DNA from: Gammaproteobacteria bacterium
GTDB taxonomy: Bacteria > Pseudomonadota > Gammaproteobacteria > Steroidobacterales > Woeseiaceae
Reading direction: 5' to 3'
Assembly: GCA_029884455.1 (NCBI GenBank)
Contig: JAOUHU010000023.1
Coordinates: forward strand, 1 to 44,524
DNA length: 44,524 nt
Positions 33,792 to 42,561 of the stretch are shown in pieces. Positions within the stretch are counted from its first letter, which is position 1. Each line of letters opens with the position of its first letter. Both the position numbers and the translations under genes were made by a program. Under the pieces are notes generated by a model, which was not told the origin of the DNA, made no database searches, and worked only from the letters and a program-made list of their open reading frames with translations.

Positions 33792-35324
33792 TCAGGCCGG
33801 GGCGAAGGCGGTGCTCGCAACACGGCTGCCGGCAACCGTCTGGTGAATCGTAAACGCAACCGGCTCGGTCGCGCCAAGTGGTTGAAAAGTCAAGAAAATT
33901 GCAAATTGCTGGCCTGCCGAACCGGCTCGTTTGCGCACCCCAGCATCGCATTCGACCACAAAGCGGTCACTGGCGAACGCACCCATCGCGACGAAACTCG
34001 CGAGACAGGCGGTTACCTGTGCACGAATGCGCCGCGCGAGCTCCATGTCGTCGCCCGCGAACACCGCCCAGCGCGTCGCCGCGTCCACGGCATGGATGAC
34101 CCGCAGGCATAAGCGCCTGGCGCGCAGATCGACCAGCTGGCGCGATGATCCCCGCGCCATCGTTACCGAACCGCGAAGCTGCGCAGCCCCGGTGGGTCCA
34201 TTTGCGATCACGTTTAGCCCGGCACGAATCAGCGCCGACTCGTCGCTGGCGTCAACATCAACCGCTGGCTGCAAACTGCGGCTGAAGCCAAGGTCCCTTT
34301 GATCAAGTTGCTGCCAGGCACCGTACTTGCGATCGAGCTTGCACAGCAGACCGGCCAGTGCGCCGCCGACAGCGCGATGCTGGCGCCCGCTTTCCTGGCG
34401 TTCCAGCATGCGCGGAAAGTAACTGAGCAGGTTGGTGCTGGAGTAGCCAAGCGCGCGTACACCAGTCATTGCGTCCGCGGCCGAATGCCAGTCCTGTAGC
34501 GGATCGAGCAGCAACATGGCACCGCGTTCGCGGCAAAAACGCTCGGCCGCCAGTACCGCTGTCGGCCCAAGATCGCGGCGCTTGCCTGGTGGTGGCAGGT
34601 ACAGCAGGTCAAGGTCCGCTACACCTGCCAACGCGAACAGACCGGTCTCAAGCTTGCGGGAACCGACAAGATCGTAGTCTGACAGCTCCTGCCCATCAGC
34701 ACCTGCCTGCGTATGAACCACGTAACTGCTGTTGAACGCCGTGTGCGCGCCGGCAGTCGGTTCCGGGCGGTGAGTTGGCAGCGGACTCTCCACGCGCGCC
34801 AGCGTCGAGGTCAGCAGCATATCGACGACGAACTGTGTACTTGAATCGAGGTAACTGACCGCTGGAAAAAGCTCCTGGTCCACCACCAGCCCGGACGCCG
34901 GATCAAGGCGCTGCAAGGTCAGGTTGAACAATTCCTCGTTGCCGGCATCGATGCCATCGTAGTCGACGGCCGCACGAATAAGCTCGGTGGAACCGGGTTC
35001 GACAGCGCGCAGCACCAGCGCCGAGCCGCTTGCCGGCAGGCACAACATTGCGCCGCGGGCACCATTCGCCACCCGAACGATGTACAGCTGCCTGCCACCG
35101 TGCTCGAAAAACTGCTGTGCTGCAGGCCCGAGGCTGGAGCGTGACCAGGAATCACCAAAACGACGACGAAACTCGCCGAAACTTTTTACCAGTACCGGTT
35201 CGTTTATCGGACCGCGCAGCGCGCGACCGACAAAAGCAGCGGTGGTTTCGCGCGACAGATCGACTGGCTGATCAATTGGCGCCAACTCTGTGACCGTGAT
35301 GCCACGATCAGCTACATCTGACAA
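33792..35324 (-). CDS. Orphan contractile-tail-sheath-like protein
   Basis: The 510-residue protein resembles contractile phage/injectisome sheath proteins. The N-terminal strand RGITVTELAPI (7-17) corresponds to the PGVYVEE opening of sheaths. TTAAFVGRALRGP (27-39), EFRRRFG (51-57) and FFEHGGRQLYIVRV (72-85) are sheath signatures. The C-terminal module has VDLRARRLCLRVIHAVD, TRWAVFAGDDMELARRIR, the usual VxCD-like FVVECDAG, and a final strand segment TEPVAFTIHQ. The typical RVWGARTL segment is not recognisable. TTG 35324 is chosen because GGAG lies 6 bases upstream; a longer open frame (ATG 35381) has no such site. No tube, baseplate, spike, ATPase or capsid gene is present nearby. Function is not assignable. 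Confidence 0.8.
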   Translation of the reverse strand: MSDVADRGITVTELAPIDQPVDLSRETTAAFVGRALRGPINEPVLVKSFGEFRRRFGDSWSRSSLGPAAQQFFEHGGRQLYIVRVANGARGAMLCLPASGSALVLRAVEPGSTELIRAAVDYDGIDAGNEELFNLTLQRLDPASGLVVDQELFPAVSYLDSSTQFVVDMLLTSTLARVESPLPTHRPEPTAGAHTAFNSSYVVHTQAGADGQELSDYDLVGSRKLETGLFALAGVADLDLLYLPPPGKRRDLGPTAVLAAERFCRERGAMLLLDPLQDWHSAADAMTGVRALGYSSTNLLSYFPRMLERQESGRQHRAVGGALAGLLCKLDRKYGAWQQLDQRDLGFSRSLQPAVDVDASDESALIRAGLNVIANGPTGAAQLRGSVTMARGSSRQLVDLRARRLCLRVIHAVDAATRWAVFAGDDMELARRIRAQVTACLASFVAMGAFASDRFVVECDAGVRKRAGSAGQQFAIFLTFQPLGATEPVAFTIHQTVAGSRVASTAFAPA

Positions 35325-35397
35325 GTTTATCTCCGCAACAGTCAGATAAAGTGCGCACATTCTAAACAGGGCCTGCGCCATATGCCATTGGATTGGT

Positions 35398-35403
35398 TAC
35401 TAT
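35398..35403 (+). promoter_or_regulatory. -10 element predicted to give a leaderless mRNA
   Basis: TACTAT lies exactly 7 bases before the ATG at 35411, so transcription would begin at or next to the start codon. No Shine-Dalgarno sequence is visible before this ATG. The same arrangement occurs at gloA (TACTAT, 7 bases, ATG 44165). No clear -35 is present. Confidence 0.45.
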
Positions 35404-35410
35404 TCGTGCG

Positions 35411-36469
35411 ATGGTCGACGCACTTGGCATGATGTTTCCCCGCTTGGCGGCGCGTTTGCCGAAGATCAGTATTGCCAACTTGCCAACGCCGTTGCGGGAA
35501 TATTCCTTCGCCACTGTATCGCCATCCGTCACTGTACTGGTCAAGCATGACGACCTCAGCAATGAGCAGTATGGCGGCAACAAGATACGCAAGCTCGAGT
35601 ACCTGCTGCAGCGAGCGCGCGAGCGGGATGCCACCCGCGTCGCAACTTTTGGCACGGTTGCGTCGAATCACGCACTGGCAACCAGCATCCACGCGCGGCA
35701 GCTCGGCCTCGACTGCACCTGTTTTCTGTCGCACCAGGCCCGGACGGACAAGGCAGCACTCGCGCTGAACCTGCACCTGCAGCAGGGCACCGAGATCGTT
35801 CGCTTTGGCGGCGATCGCACCAGTCGCGTGCAGACCCTGCGCCGGCATTTGCAACACCGCCATGCCTGGGTCATTCCCATGGGGGGCAGCAACTGGCTCG
35901 GCGTTATCGGCTTTGTCAACGCCGGCCTTGAACTGGCATTGCAACTCGAGGACGCCGGCCATGCGGCGCCGGACCATCTGTATGTCGCCAATGGAACCAT
36001 GGGCACCGCCGCGGGCCTGGCGATCGGTCTGGCACTCGCGGGCCTGGCAACGGAAATCCAGGCCGTACGCGTAACCCACGCGCAGGTGGCGAACCCTGCG
36101 GCCATGCAGCGGCTCATTGCCAAGACAGTAACCATGATGCGACGCCTCGATATGTCGATTCCCGCCGATGTTGCGAACCGGGTAAAGCTGCGGTTTCGCG
36201 ATGCTTTTTTCGCAGCAGGATACGCGCGCACTGACGCGACCACCGAGCGGGCCATCGCGGTCGCGCGCGCGCAGCTGGGCCTGACGCTCGACGCCACCTA
36301 TACGGGCAAAGCCATGGCGGCATTACTGAGTGACCTGGAGAATCCGGCCGGCGCCGGCAGCACACTGTTGTTCTGGAATACCTATCACGCGCGGGCACTG
36401 CCGGTGTCGTCACAGCTGCCGGCCGATACATCGGCCCTGCCACAGGAATTCCTGCGTTACTACGTCTGA
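35411..36469 (+). CDS. PLP-dependent D-cysteine desulfhydrase / ACC deaminase family enzyme
   Basis: This 352-residue fold-type II PLP enzyme has the family hallmarks: LPTPLREYS near 25, VKHDDLS, and the PLP lysine in YGGNKIRKLEYLL (Lys58). FGTVASNHALATS carries the Ser/Asn/His of the active site, followed by GGSNWLGVIGF and NGTMGTAAGLAIG, the phosphate-binding loop. The exact substrate (D-cysteine, ACC or another D-amino acid) cannot be decided from motifs seen here. ATG 35411 is used; a TTG at 35393 and ATGs at 35429 and 35432 are alternatives. It is divergent from the sheath-like gene (86 bases) and overlaps the convergent L,D-transpeptidase by 10 bases. Confidence 0.88.
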   Translation: MVDALGMMFPRLAARLPKISIANLPTPLREYSFATVSPSVTVLVKHDDLSNEQYGGNKIRKLEYLLQRARERDATRVATFGTVASNHALATSIHARQLGLDCTCFLSHQARTDKAALALNLHLQQGTEIVRFGGDRTSRVQTLRRHLQHRHAWVIPMGGSNWLGVIGFVNAGLELALQLEDAGHAAPDHLYVANGTMGTAAGLAIGLALAGLATEIQAVRVTHAQVANPAAMQRLIAKTVTMMRRLDMSIPADVANRVKLRFRDAFFAAGYARTDATTERAIAVARAQLGLTLDATYTGKAMAALLSDLENPAGAGSTLLFWNTYHARALPVSSQLPADTSALPQEFLRYYV

Positions 36470-37593
36470 TCGTCCTGCTGCAAGACTTCGTCCATCATCT
36501 GGCGAACTTCGGAAAGCGTCGGCGCATCCGGATCGACCTCGACGATATTGCGTACGTGTCTGGCACGAGCCAGCGCCTCGGCCGGCTCGTAGTCCTGAAT
36601 CCTGACCGGTATGCCGCGCGCATCAGTGGCGGCTTGCCGTAAATTCTCCTCAACCTTTTTGCTGAGCACATAGCTTGACGATTCACCGAGTTGCACCAGA
36701 ATTTCGTGCAAACGATCGTCAGCACTGACCGTGTCGTCGGCCAGCGGCGCATGTGCCTCGAACAATACCTCGCCATTAAGTTCACCGAGCAGGTAGGGCT
36801 GGTTGATTATCTGCACCGCTTCACCGATCGCGACGAGTTCGTAGAGCGTCTCGATATTTTCCGGGTACAGGCGTACGCAGCCGTGACTGACGCGCATGCC
36901 GACACCGTACGGCTGGTTGGTACCGTGAATCAGGTAACCCGGCAGGTTGAGCTGCAGTACGCGTGTGCCGAGTGGATTGTCCGGACCCGGTGGTACGATT
37001 GCCGGCAACGGGTCGCCATTCGCGGCATGTTCCTGGCGCACTGACGCCGGCACGTACCAGGTCGGATTGACCGCTTTGGCGACCACGCTCGCCGGTCCCA
37101 GCGGCGTTTCCCAGCCGACGCGGCCAATGCCGATCGGATAGCTCATGACCACCTGCGGCTGCCCGTCGGGCATCTTGGGAAAATAGAACAGCCGTTTGCT
37201 GGCGATATTCAGCACCACGCCCTCGCGCGCCACGGCGGGCAGCACGAACTGGGTCGGCAGCAGCACCGGGGTCTGATCACCCGGCAACCAGGGGTCGATA
37301 CCCGGGTTCGCGGCAACCAGTTCGTCGTAACCCAGACCATACGCGCGGGCGAGGTCCGAAAACGTGTCACTGTCACGCGTCAGAACAACTTGCGGCACTC
37401 CGATCACGGTCTGCTGTGGCGACTCCAGCACGAAGTGATTCGGCAACAGCGGCGCCTCAACCGGTCGCTGGCTGACCGGAACCACGCGCACGGGTTTCGG
37501 CCCGTGTCGCTCCGCCAGGAAATCTTCGAAAGTTGTGCAGCCGTGCAGCGCAAAAATGAGCAGTAACGGGGCCAAGCGGCGATTGATGAGCAC
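36460..37593 (-). CDS. L,D-transpeptidase (YkuD) with LysM domain
   Basis: L,D-transpeptidases crosslink peptidoglycan or attach lipoproteins to it. The 377-residue product has a hydrophobic leader ending LHGC (Cys19), a plausible lipobox with an unusual His. A LysM-like domain follows (LTRDSDTFSDLARAYGL, ANPGIDPWLPG), then a YkuD domain with HGTNQP (His223) and the catalytic SHGCVRLY (His237, Cys239). GTG 37593 is chosen: it shares its first base with the M48 stop (TAGTG), and AAGGAG lies just before. The C-terminal 90 residues are an extra acidic extension. It follows the M48 protease in one operon and is probably translated by re-initiation. Confidence 0.92.
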   Translation of the reverse strand: MLINRRLAPLLLIFALHGCTTFEDFLAERHGPKPVRVVPVSQRPVEAPLLPNHFVLESPQQTVIGVPQVVLTRDSDTFSDLARAYGLGYDELVAANPGIDPWLPGDQTPVLLPTQFVLPAVAREGVVLNIASKRLFYFPKMPDGQPQVVMSYPIGIGRVGWETPLGPASVVAKAVNPTWYVPASVRQEHAANGDPLPAIVPPGPDNPLGTRVLQLNLPGYLIHGTNQPYGVGMRVSHGCVRLYPENIETLYELVAIGEAVQIINQPYLLGELNGEVLFEAHAPLADDTVSADDRLHEILVQLGESSSYVLSKKVEENLRQAATDARGIPVRIQDYEPAEALARARHVRNIVEVDPDAPTLSEVRQMMDEVLQQDDQT

Positions 37594-38423
37594 TACTCCT
37601 TGGTTTTTTCGGTCTTTTTCTCGGGCAGCGGCGGCGCAATGCAATCCGGGTTGCGGCCGTTCTGCAAGGCCTCATTGTAGATCGGCAAGGCGGTACTCCA
37701 CTCCGATATTAACGCGTCGATACGCGCGTCGCCCGACGGATGTGTAGACATGAACTCGGGCGGCGACTCGCCTGCTTCTTTATTCATGTTCTGCCACAGT
37801 GGCACGGCTTGTCGCGGATCGAATCCGGCTCGCGCCATGTATTGCAGCCCCATCACGTCCGCCTCGCTTTCATTGGAACGCGAGAACGGCAATATCAAAC
37901 CGTATGCAGCACCCTGGTTGAGGGCCTCGTAGGCAGTGTAGGTAGCGCCCTGGTTGCCGCCGCCGACCAGCACAGCCGCAACCTGAATGCCAACGCCCAT
38001 CGCCTTGGAGCGAGTGTTCAGTTTGCGCGTGTGCTTCAACGCAACATGAGCCAATTCGTGCCCGATTACTGCCGCCAGCTGATCCTGGTTCTGCGCGGTC
38101 TTGAGAATGCCTTCCATGACACCGATCTTGCCGCCTGGCATCGCAAACGCATTGATATTGTCGGTGTCGAAAATTGCCATTTCCCAGGGCAGGTCGCGCA
38201 GCTCCGGATCCAGTTCCTTGACCACGGCATTCGCCACGCAGGCAATATAATTGATGGTGTCTGGATCGGTGACCAGTGGCAGATTCGCCTTATATTCGGC
38301 AAATTCGCGTGCCGCCTCGGCCGCCAGTTCCGCTTCTGACATCGCGTACAACTGCGGCGACCAGGCAAGCGCTGCCAATAAAGAGGCATACAGCACTGCA
38401 CCTTGTTTGCGATGGTGGAACAT
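37593..38423 (-). CDS. M48-family zinc metalloprotease, periplasmic
   Basis: A 276-residue single-domain M48 peptidase with a signal sequence (QGAVLYASLLAALAWSPQLYA), then VTDPDTINYIACVANAV. It has the zinc motif HELAH (His122, Glu123, His126) and third ligand Glu185 in the SNESEAD segment. The final THPSGDARIDAL is the common HP region of M48 proteins. It resembles BepA/LoiP but without TPR repeats. ATG 38423 is supported by GGAG 7 bases upstream; the longer open frame is not needed. A perfect TATAAT lies 28 bases before the start. It is likely an envelope quality-control protease and is coupled to the L,D-transpeptidase. Confidence 0.92.
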   Translation of the reverse strand: MFHHRKQGAVLYASLLAALAWSPQLYAMSEAELAAEAAREFAEYKANLPLVTDPDTINYIACVANAVVKELDPELRDLPWEMAIFDTDNINAFAMPGGKIGVMEGILKTAQNQDQLAAVIGHELAHVALKHTRKLNTRSKAMGVGIQVAAVLVGGGNQGATYTAYEALNQGAAYGLILPFSRSNESEADVMGLQYMARAGFDPRQAVPLWQNMNKEAGESPPEFMSTHPSGDARIDALISEWSTALPIYNEALQNGRNPDCIAPPLPEKKTEKTKE

Positions 38424-38451
38424 GACAACGCTCCGTGAGCCGGGCAACTGC

Positions 38452-38457
38452 ATTATA
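38452..38457 (-). promoter_or_regulatory. Internal promoter -10 box before the M48 protease
   Basis: TATAAT (reading 38457 to 38452) lies in the 66-base gap between sohB and the M48 gene, at a distance that would put the transcript start about 22 bases before ATG 38423, keeping the GGAG site. No good -35 is visible. It would allow the protease and the L,D-transpeptidase to be expressed independently of lipA-sohB. Confidence 0.5.
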
Positions 38458-38489
38458 TAGACAAATCCCGGCGCCGGCGGTTCCGCAGC

Positions 38490-39509
38490 CTAGCGCGGCA
38501 GGCGGGATTCGAAGCGCTGCCGCCAGCCCAGTGCATCGGCCCTTTCCAGCGCACTGTCAATATTTGCCATAAGCCGTTTCGGAAATGGTTGTTTGACCCG
38601 GTACGCCACCTGGTACAACTCCCGCTCGGCGACCAGCCCGGCAATGACCTCGTCGCTGGTCCTGATTTCGTCCGCCAGGCCCAATTCCAGCGCGCTCGAG
38701 CCATACCAATGTTCGCCGGTAGCGACCTTTTCCAGGTCGAGTGCCGGCCGGTAACGGCTGACTGCCGATTTGAACAAGCGGTGCACATCTTCGAGCTCTT
38801 CCTTGAGCTTGGCGCGGTCTGCGTCCGTGTTCTTGCCGAACATCGTCACGGTTCGCTTGTACTTACCTGCCGTAACCTGCTCGAAGTCCACCCCGTGGTC
38901 ATGCAGCAGCCGATTGAAATTCGGGATCTGCGCGAGCACGCCTATCGAGCCCAGAATCGCGAACGGCGCGGCAACGATTTTCGACGCCACGCAGGCCATC
39001 AGGTAGCCACCACTGGCCGCGACCTTGTCGACACAGACCGTCAGGGAAATTCCGGCATCGCGAATGCGCGCAAGTTGCGATGCGGCGAGGCCGTGTTCAT
39101 GTACTACACCACCATGATTCTCAAGCCGCACGATGACATCATCATCTGCTCTGGCCACATCAAGAATCGCGCTGACCTCCTCACGCAACGACGGTACCGC
39201 GCTGGCCTTGAGGTCACCCTTGAAATCGATCACAAAGCTGCGGGGACGCGCGGCAGATTCCTTGGCGCTGGCCTTGTCAGTCTTTTTCTCGGCCTTGTGC
39301 TCTTTCTTCAGCTCGTTTTTCGGCGTGACCGCGTCACGCAGGGTCCTCGCTTGTGACTTGTACTTCTTGTTGATGCTCTCGACTTCAAGGCCTTCATGCG
39401 CTGCCTTGCGCCCGGCTGCGGCCGCAACGCCAATAACGATGACGACCGCTACTACGACTGTCGCAACCTTGAGAAGAAACAGACCGTAACTGGCGAGAAA
39501 TTCCATCAT
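38490..39509 (-). CDS. sohB: Probable periplasmic protease SohB (S49 family)
   Basis: SohB is an inner-membrane-anchored serine peptidase related to signal-peptide peptidase SppA. The 339-residue protein has an N-terminal helix ([21 protein letters not shown]), a charged Lys-rich linker (about 45-90) and the S49 domain: [20 protein letters not shown] and [20 protein letters not shown], then the nucleophile serine in [11 protein letters not shown]. The general-base lysine is in the [12 protein letters not shown] region. ATG 39509 overlaps the lipA stop by four bases; ATG 39506 is one codon later. The length and linker match SohB. Confidence 0.93.
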   Translation of the reverse strand: MMEFLASYGLFLLKVATVVVAVVIVIGVAAAAGRKAAHEGLEVESINKKYKSQARTLRDAVTPKNELKKEHKAEKKTDKASAKESAARPRSFVIDFKGDLKASAVPSLREEVSAILDVARADDDVIVRLENHGGVVHEHGLAASQLARIRDAGISLTVCVDKVAASGGYLMACVASKIVAAPFAILGSIGVLAQIPNFNRLLHDHGVDFEQVTAGKYKRTVTMFGKNTDADRAKLKEELEDVHRLFKSAVSRYRPALDLEKVATGEHWYGSSALELGLADEIRTSDEVIAGLVAERELYQVAYRVKQPFPKRLMANIDSALERADALGWRQRFESRLPR

Positions 39510-40534
39510 GCCGTGAGCCCCACATTGTTCTTTTGCAACACCTGTTCGGCGCGATAGCTGGAACGCACCATGGGTCCTGCGACCACTTCGAGGAATCCTT
39601 TATCCAGGCCCTCCTGACGATAGGCTTCGAACTCAGCCGGCGTCACGTAACGTTCGACGGCGAGGTGGTTCGGCGTCGGGCGCAGATACTGGCCGAGTGT
39701 CAGGATATCGACGTTAGCCGCCCGCAGGTCATCCATGGTCTGCAGAATCTCGCGATCGCGCTCGCCGAGACCGAGCATCAGGCTGGTCTTGGTCAATACC
39801 TCTGGTCGATACTGCTTCGCGTGTCGCAGTACATCGATGGTCTGCATATAGCCTGCTCGCGGATCGCGAACCGGGTGGGTCAGGCGCCGCACTGTTTCGA
39901 CATTCTGCGCAAATACGTCGAGACCTGAATTGAGCACCACCTCGACATGCTGCCGCACGCCGTTGAAATCGGGTGTCAGCGCTTCGACCGCGGTCTCTGG
40001 GTTCTGCTTCTTGATTTCGCGTACGCAGGCTGCGTAATGCGCAGCACCGCCGTCGGGCAGGTCGTCGCGGTCCACCGATGTGATAACGACGTATCGCAAG
40101 CCCATAAGTTTGACGGCACGACCCGCATTGCACGGCTCATCCGGGTCAAGCCAACCTTTCGGGTTACCGGTATCGACAGCGCAGAACCGGCAGGCGCGCG
40201 TGCAGACCGAACCCATAACCATGATCGTCGCGGTACCCGCATTCCAGCACTCGCCAATATTCGGGCACATCGACTCCTCACAAACGGTGCTCAGGCGATG
40301 TTGCTTGACGATCGAGCGCGTGTTGCCATAGCCCTTGCCCGCCGGCATTTTTGCCCGCAGCCAGGCAGGTTTCTGCCCGTGCTGCAACGGTTCCGCGTCG
40401 CGCGATTGCTTGATACCGTTTTTTATCGCGGCGAATCCCGCTTCGGTCTGATATTTGGTACCGCTCTGAATACGCTGCGGCACGCCTTGCTGCACTATGG
40501 GAATGCCGTGAAACTGATTTTCGGTCTTGCTCAT
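39506..40534 (-). CDS. lipA: Lipoyl synthase
   Basis: LipA is a radical-SAM enzyme that inserts two sulfurs into protein-bound octanoate to make lipoate. The 342 residues carry the auxiliary cluster [12 protein letters not shown] (Cys85, Cys90, Cys96) and the radical-SAM cluster CTRACRFC (Cys111, Cys115, Cys118), plus [13 protein letters not shown] and GLGERDREI. The typical end [10 protein letters not shown] is present. The partner lipB is not in the window. The 100 bases upstream (40535-40634) hold an intrinsic terminator for the small gene further upstream, so lipA must have its own promoter in the remaining 40 or so bases. Confidence 0.97.
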   Translation of the reverse strand: MSKTENQFHGIPIVQQGVPQRIQSGTKYQTEAGFAAIKNGIKQSRDAEPLQHGQKPAWLRAKMPAGKGYGNTRSIVKQHRLSTVCEESMCPNIGECWNAGTATIMVMGSVCTRACRFCAVDTGNPKGWLDPDEPCNAGRAVKLMGLRYVVITSVDRDDLPDGGAAHYAACVREIKKQNPETAVEALTPDFNGVRQHVEVVLNSGLDVFAQNVETVRRLTHPVRDPRAGYMQTIDVLRHAKQYRPEVLTKTSLMLGLGERDREILQTMDDLRAANVDILTLGQYLRPTPNHLAVERYVTPAEFEAYRQEGLDKGFLEVVAGPMVRSSYRAEQVLQKNNVGLTA

Positions 40535-40575
40535 TCGGGGTGGGCCTGGCTAACGCGATGGGGCAGGCATTGTAC

Positions 40576-40600
40576 AAAAAAATCCCGGCCAAGGCCGGGA
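40576..40600 (-). terminator. Intrinsic terminator of the small gene 40635-40832
   Basis: Read on the minus strand, TCCCGGCC-TT-GGCCGGGA forms a perfect eight-base inverted repeat (40600 to 40583), immediately followed by seven T (40582 to 40576). This is a strong Rho-independent terminator, the clearest in the window. It lies 34 bases after the small ORF stop and 41 bases before the lipA start, insulating lipA. Confidence 0.85.
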
Positions 40601-40634
40601 GAGTCAGGGGGAATCGTTTGCGCCAGAAGTCAGG

Positions 40635-40832
40635 TCAATGCAATCGCGACCAGCTGAGGAGCCTGACGGCGCTCCGCTGCAGGTCAAAATTCTGGGCCAG
40701 CACGGCCTCTATATCCTTGGTCTCGGTCGACTGGTCCATGGGTTGACTGAGTTCAATTACGCCACTGAATTCGTTGTCGCCGCGGTATTGCGCGTCGGTC
40801 AGCACGAACTGCGTGTAGTACTTGGCGGACAT
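40635..40832 (-). CDS. Small hypothetical protein, 65 residues
   Basis: I do not recognise a family. The product MSAKYYTQFVLTDAQY begins like a folded beta-strand protein. It continues with polar, acidic sequence (DNEFSGVIELSQPMD and TETKDIEAVLAQNF) and a basic end, LQRSAVRLLSWSRLH; there is no signal peptide or membrane segment. The case for a real gene is the strong intrinsic terminator 34 bases after its stop on the same strand, with no other gene for it to serve. A Shine-Dalgarno sequence is not obvious; TAGTCT lies six bases before the ATG. It is divergent from the OmpA-type gene across 262 bases in which I see no other gene. Confidence 0.6.
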   Translation of the reverse strand: MSAKYYTQFVLTDAQYRGDNEFSGVIELSQPMDQSTETKDIEAVLAQNFDLQRSAVRLLSWSRLH

Positions 40833-41094
40833 GGGAACAGACTACGCCGTGCCTTGCAGGGTGACTGTGAGGCACAGCACAAAATCACGATTGCGCCCGC
40901 CGGCTCGAGCGTAAGCCTTTGATTGTCGAATCGAAAACGGCGGCTGCCTGGCGAGCTGCGCAGCCGCGGGCCGGCATCGGCCCGGTTTCGGCGACACGGC
41001 GCACAGAAATGCGGCCGCAGCATATGTAATATTGGACGCCGGCCACCTTTCGCTTGGGTGGATTTTGACCACGGGGACTTCAGGAATCAAAGTT

Positions 41095-42561
41095 ATGGCT
41101 GCAAAACCGGGATTCAGACTCGCTGTCCTGACTCTTTTGCTGCTGCTGGGCACGCACCCGGCGCAGGCCCAGGACGAACTCAGAAAGACGTTTTTCAAGG
41201 AAGCTGATATCGCCAAGGCTGCCGCCGAGGCCGCGGACGCGAAATTATTGGCGCCGCGGAGTTTCGAAGACGGCATGTCTGCCTACACCAGCGCCGAAGA
41301 CGCGCTCGCGCGTGGACGCAACATCGAGACCGTGCGCTCCCATGCCGCCGACGCTACGCAATCATTTCGCACTGCGACCAAGGCTGCCGAGCTGGCACGT
41401 GTCAAACTCGCGCAGGTCATGAAGAGCCGCCAGGATGCCGCCAATGCGCGTGCGCCTGAGTTATCGCCCGAAATCTGGATCGAAGCACAACGCAAGTTCG
41501 CCGACGCGATTCGCCTGCTGGAGCGCGGCGACCTTAAAACCACGAGCCGGCGCGAGATCGAGGCAACGGCGCTGTATCGCGATGCAGAACTGGTCGCAAT
41601 CAAGTCGCAATACCTGAGTGATACGCGTCGCCTGCTGGCGGATGCCGATCGGGCCCGCGTTGGTCGTTACGCCGAGATTACGCTCGGTAAAGCCAAACAG
41701 CTGCTGGCTGATGCCGAGCGCGAACTGAACGAAAATCGATACGACACCGATTTGCCGCGCAGTCTTGCGCGGCAGGCAAATTATGAAGCCAAGCATGCGA
41801 TCTACCTGTCCGAGATCGTGCGCCGCGTACGTGACCGCGAGCTCACCCCCGAGCAATTGGTGTTGGACTGGGAAGCCGCAATGCGCACCGTTGCCGGTGC
41901 CGCCGACGTGCAACCGGACATGGAAGACGGCCCCGATCGCCTCACCGCCGAACTGGTCGCCTACATTGAGGGCATACGCGAAGCGAACCAGGCATTGCAG
42001 CAGGAAACCGCAGAAAACAGCGCGCGGCTGGCAGAAATGGAAGAAGAAATGTCGGCGCTGGACGCGCGACTTGGCGGCGCAACGGCGGAACGCGCGGCGT
42101 TAATCCAACGCCTCGAGGCGCAGGCGCGCGTGAAAGAGCAGTTCGAGCAGGTCGACAAGATGTTCGCGCCAAGTGAAGCGCGCGTATTTCGCGAGGGCAA
42201 CAATATTATTCTGCGCATGGTCGGCCTGACGTTTGCTTCCGGCGACGCGCAGCTTGGCCCACAGTCGTTCGACCTGCTTGCCAAGGTCGAGAAAGCCATT
42301 GATGTGTTTCCACGCAGCGAACTGATCATTGAGGGCCACACCGATTCTTTCGGCGGCGATGATGCGAATCAGAAGCTGTCGCAGCAGCGCGCCGAATCGG
42401 TACAGCAATACATGATCAATGCGATGCGCATTCCAAGCTACCGGCTGATTGCCACGGGCTACGGCGAAACCCGACCTATTGCGAGCAACGATACGGAATC
42501 CGGCCGGCAACACAATCGCCGTATCGACATTGTCATCCGGCCAAACCTGGAGCAGGACTGA
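41095..42561 (+). CDS. OmpA-family envelope protein with DUF4398-like helical domain
   Basis: The 488-residue protein has a signal peptide (LAVLTLLLLLGTHPAQAQ, cleavage near 25). A long helical region follows, with repeated Ala-rich helices (about 30-260) resembling DUF4398, then a coiled coil (about 300-355, LQQETAENSARLAEMEEEM). The OmpA peptidoglycan-binding domain covers about 370-480: LTFASGDAQL, IEGHTDSFGGDD, LSQQRAESVQQYM and the NRRIDIVI ending. It probably links the outer or inner envelope to peptidoglycan. AGGA 9 bases before ATG 41095 supports the start. It overlaps the convergent hydrolase by 29 bases (42533-42561). Confidence 0.92.
   Translation: MAAKPGFRLAVLTLLLLLGTHPAQAQDELRKTFFKEADIAKAAAEAADAKLLAPRSFEDGMSAYTSAEDALARGRNIETVRSHAADATQSFRTATKAAELARVKLAQVMKSRQDAANARAPELSPEIWIEAQRKFADAIRLLERGDLKTTSRREIEATALYRDAELVAIKSQYLSDTRRLLADADRARVGRYAEITLGKAKQLLADAERELNENRYDTDLPRSLARQANYEAKHAIYLSEIVRRVRDRELTPEQLVLDWEAAMRTVAGAADVQPDMEDGPDRLTAELVAYIEGIREANQALQQETAENSARLAEMEEEMSALDARLGGATAERAALIQRLEAQARVKEQFEQVDKMFAPSEARVFREGNNIILRMVGLTFASGDAQLGPQSFDLLAKVEKAIDVFPRSELIIEGHTDSFGGDDANQKLSQQRAESVQQYMINAMRIPSYRLIATGYGETRPIASNDTESGRQHNRRIDIVIRPNLEQD

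Noticed and set aside
31689..34112. Plus-strand open frame of 807 codons
   Set aside because: Antisense to DUF885 and parts of ATL and the sheath-like gene, all of which have motifs and ribosome-binding sites; the frame has none.
33792..35324. Prophage or T6SS/PVC-type cluster around the sheath-like gene
   Set aside because: No integrase, capsid, tube, baseplate, spike, lysis or ATPase gene, and no attachment-site repeat was seen; neighbours are chromosomal genes.
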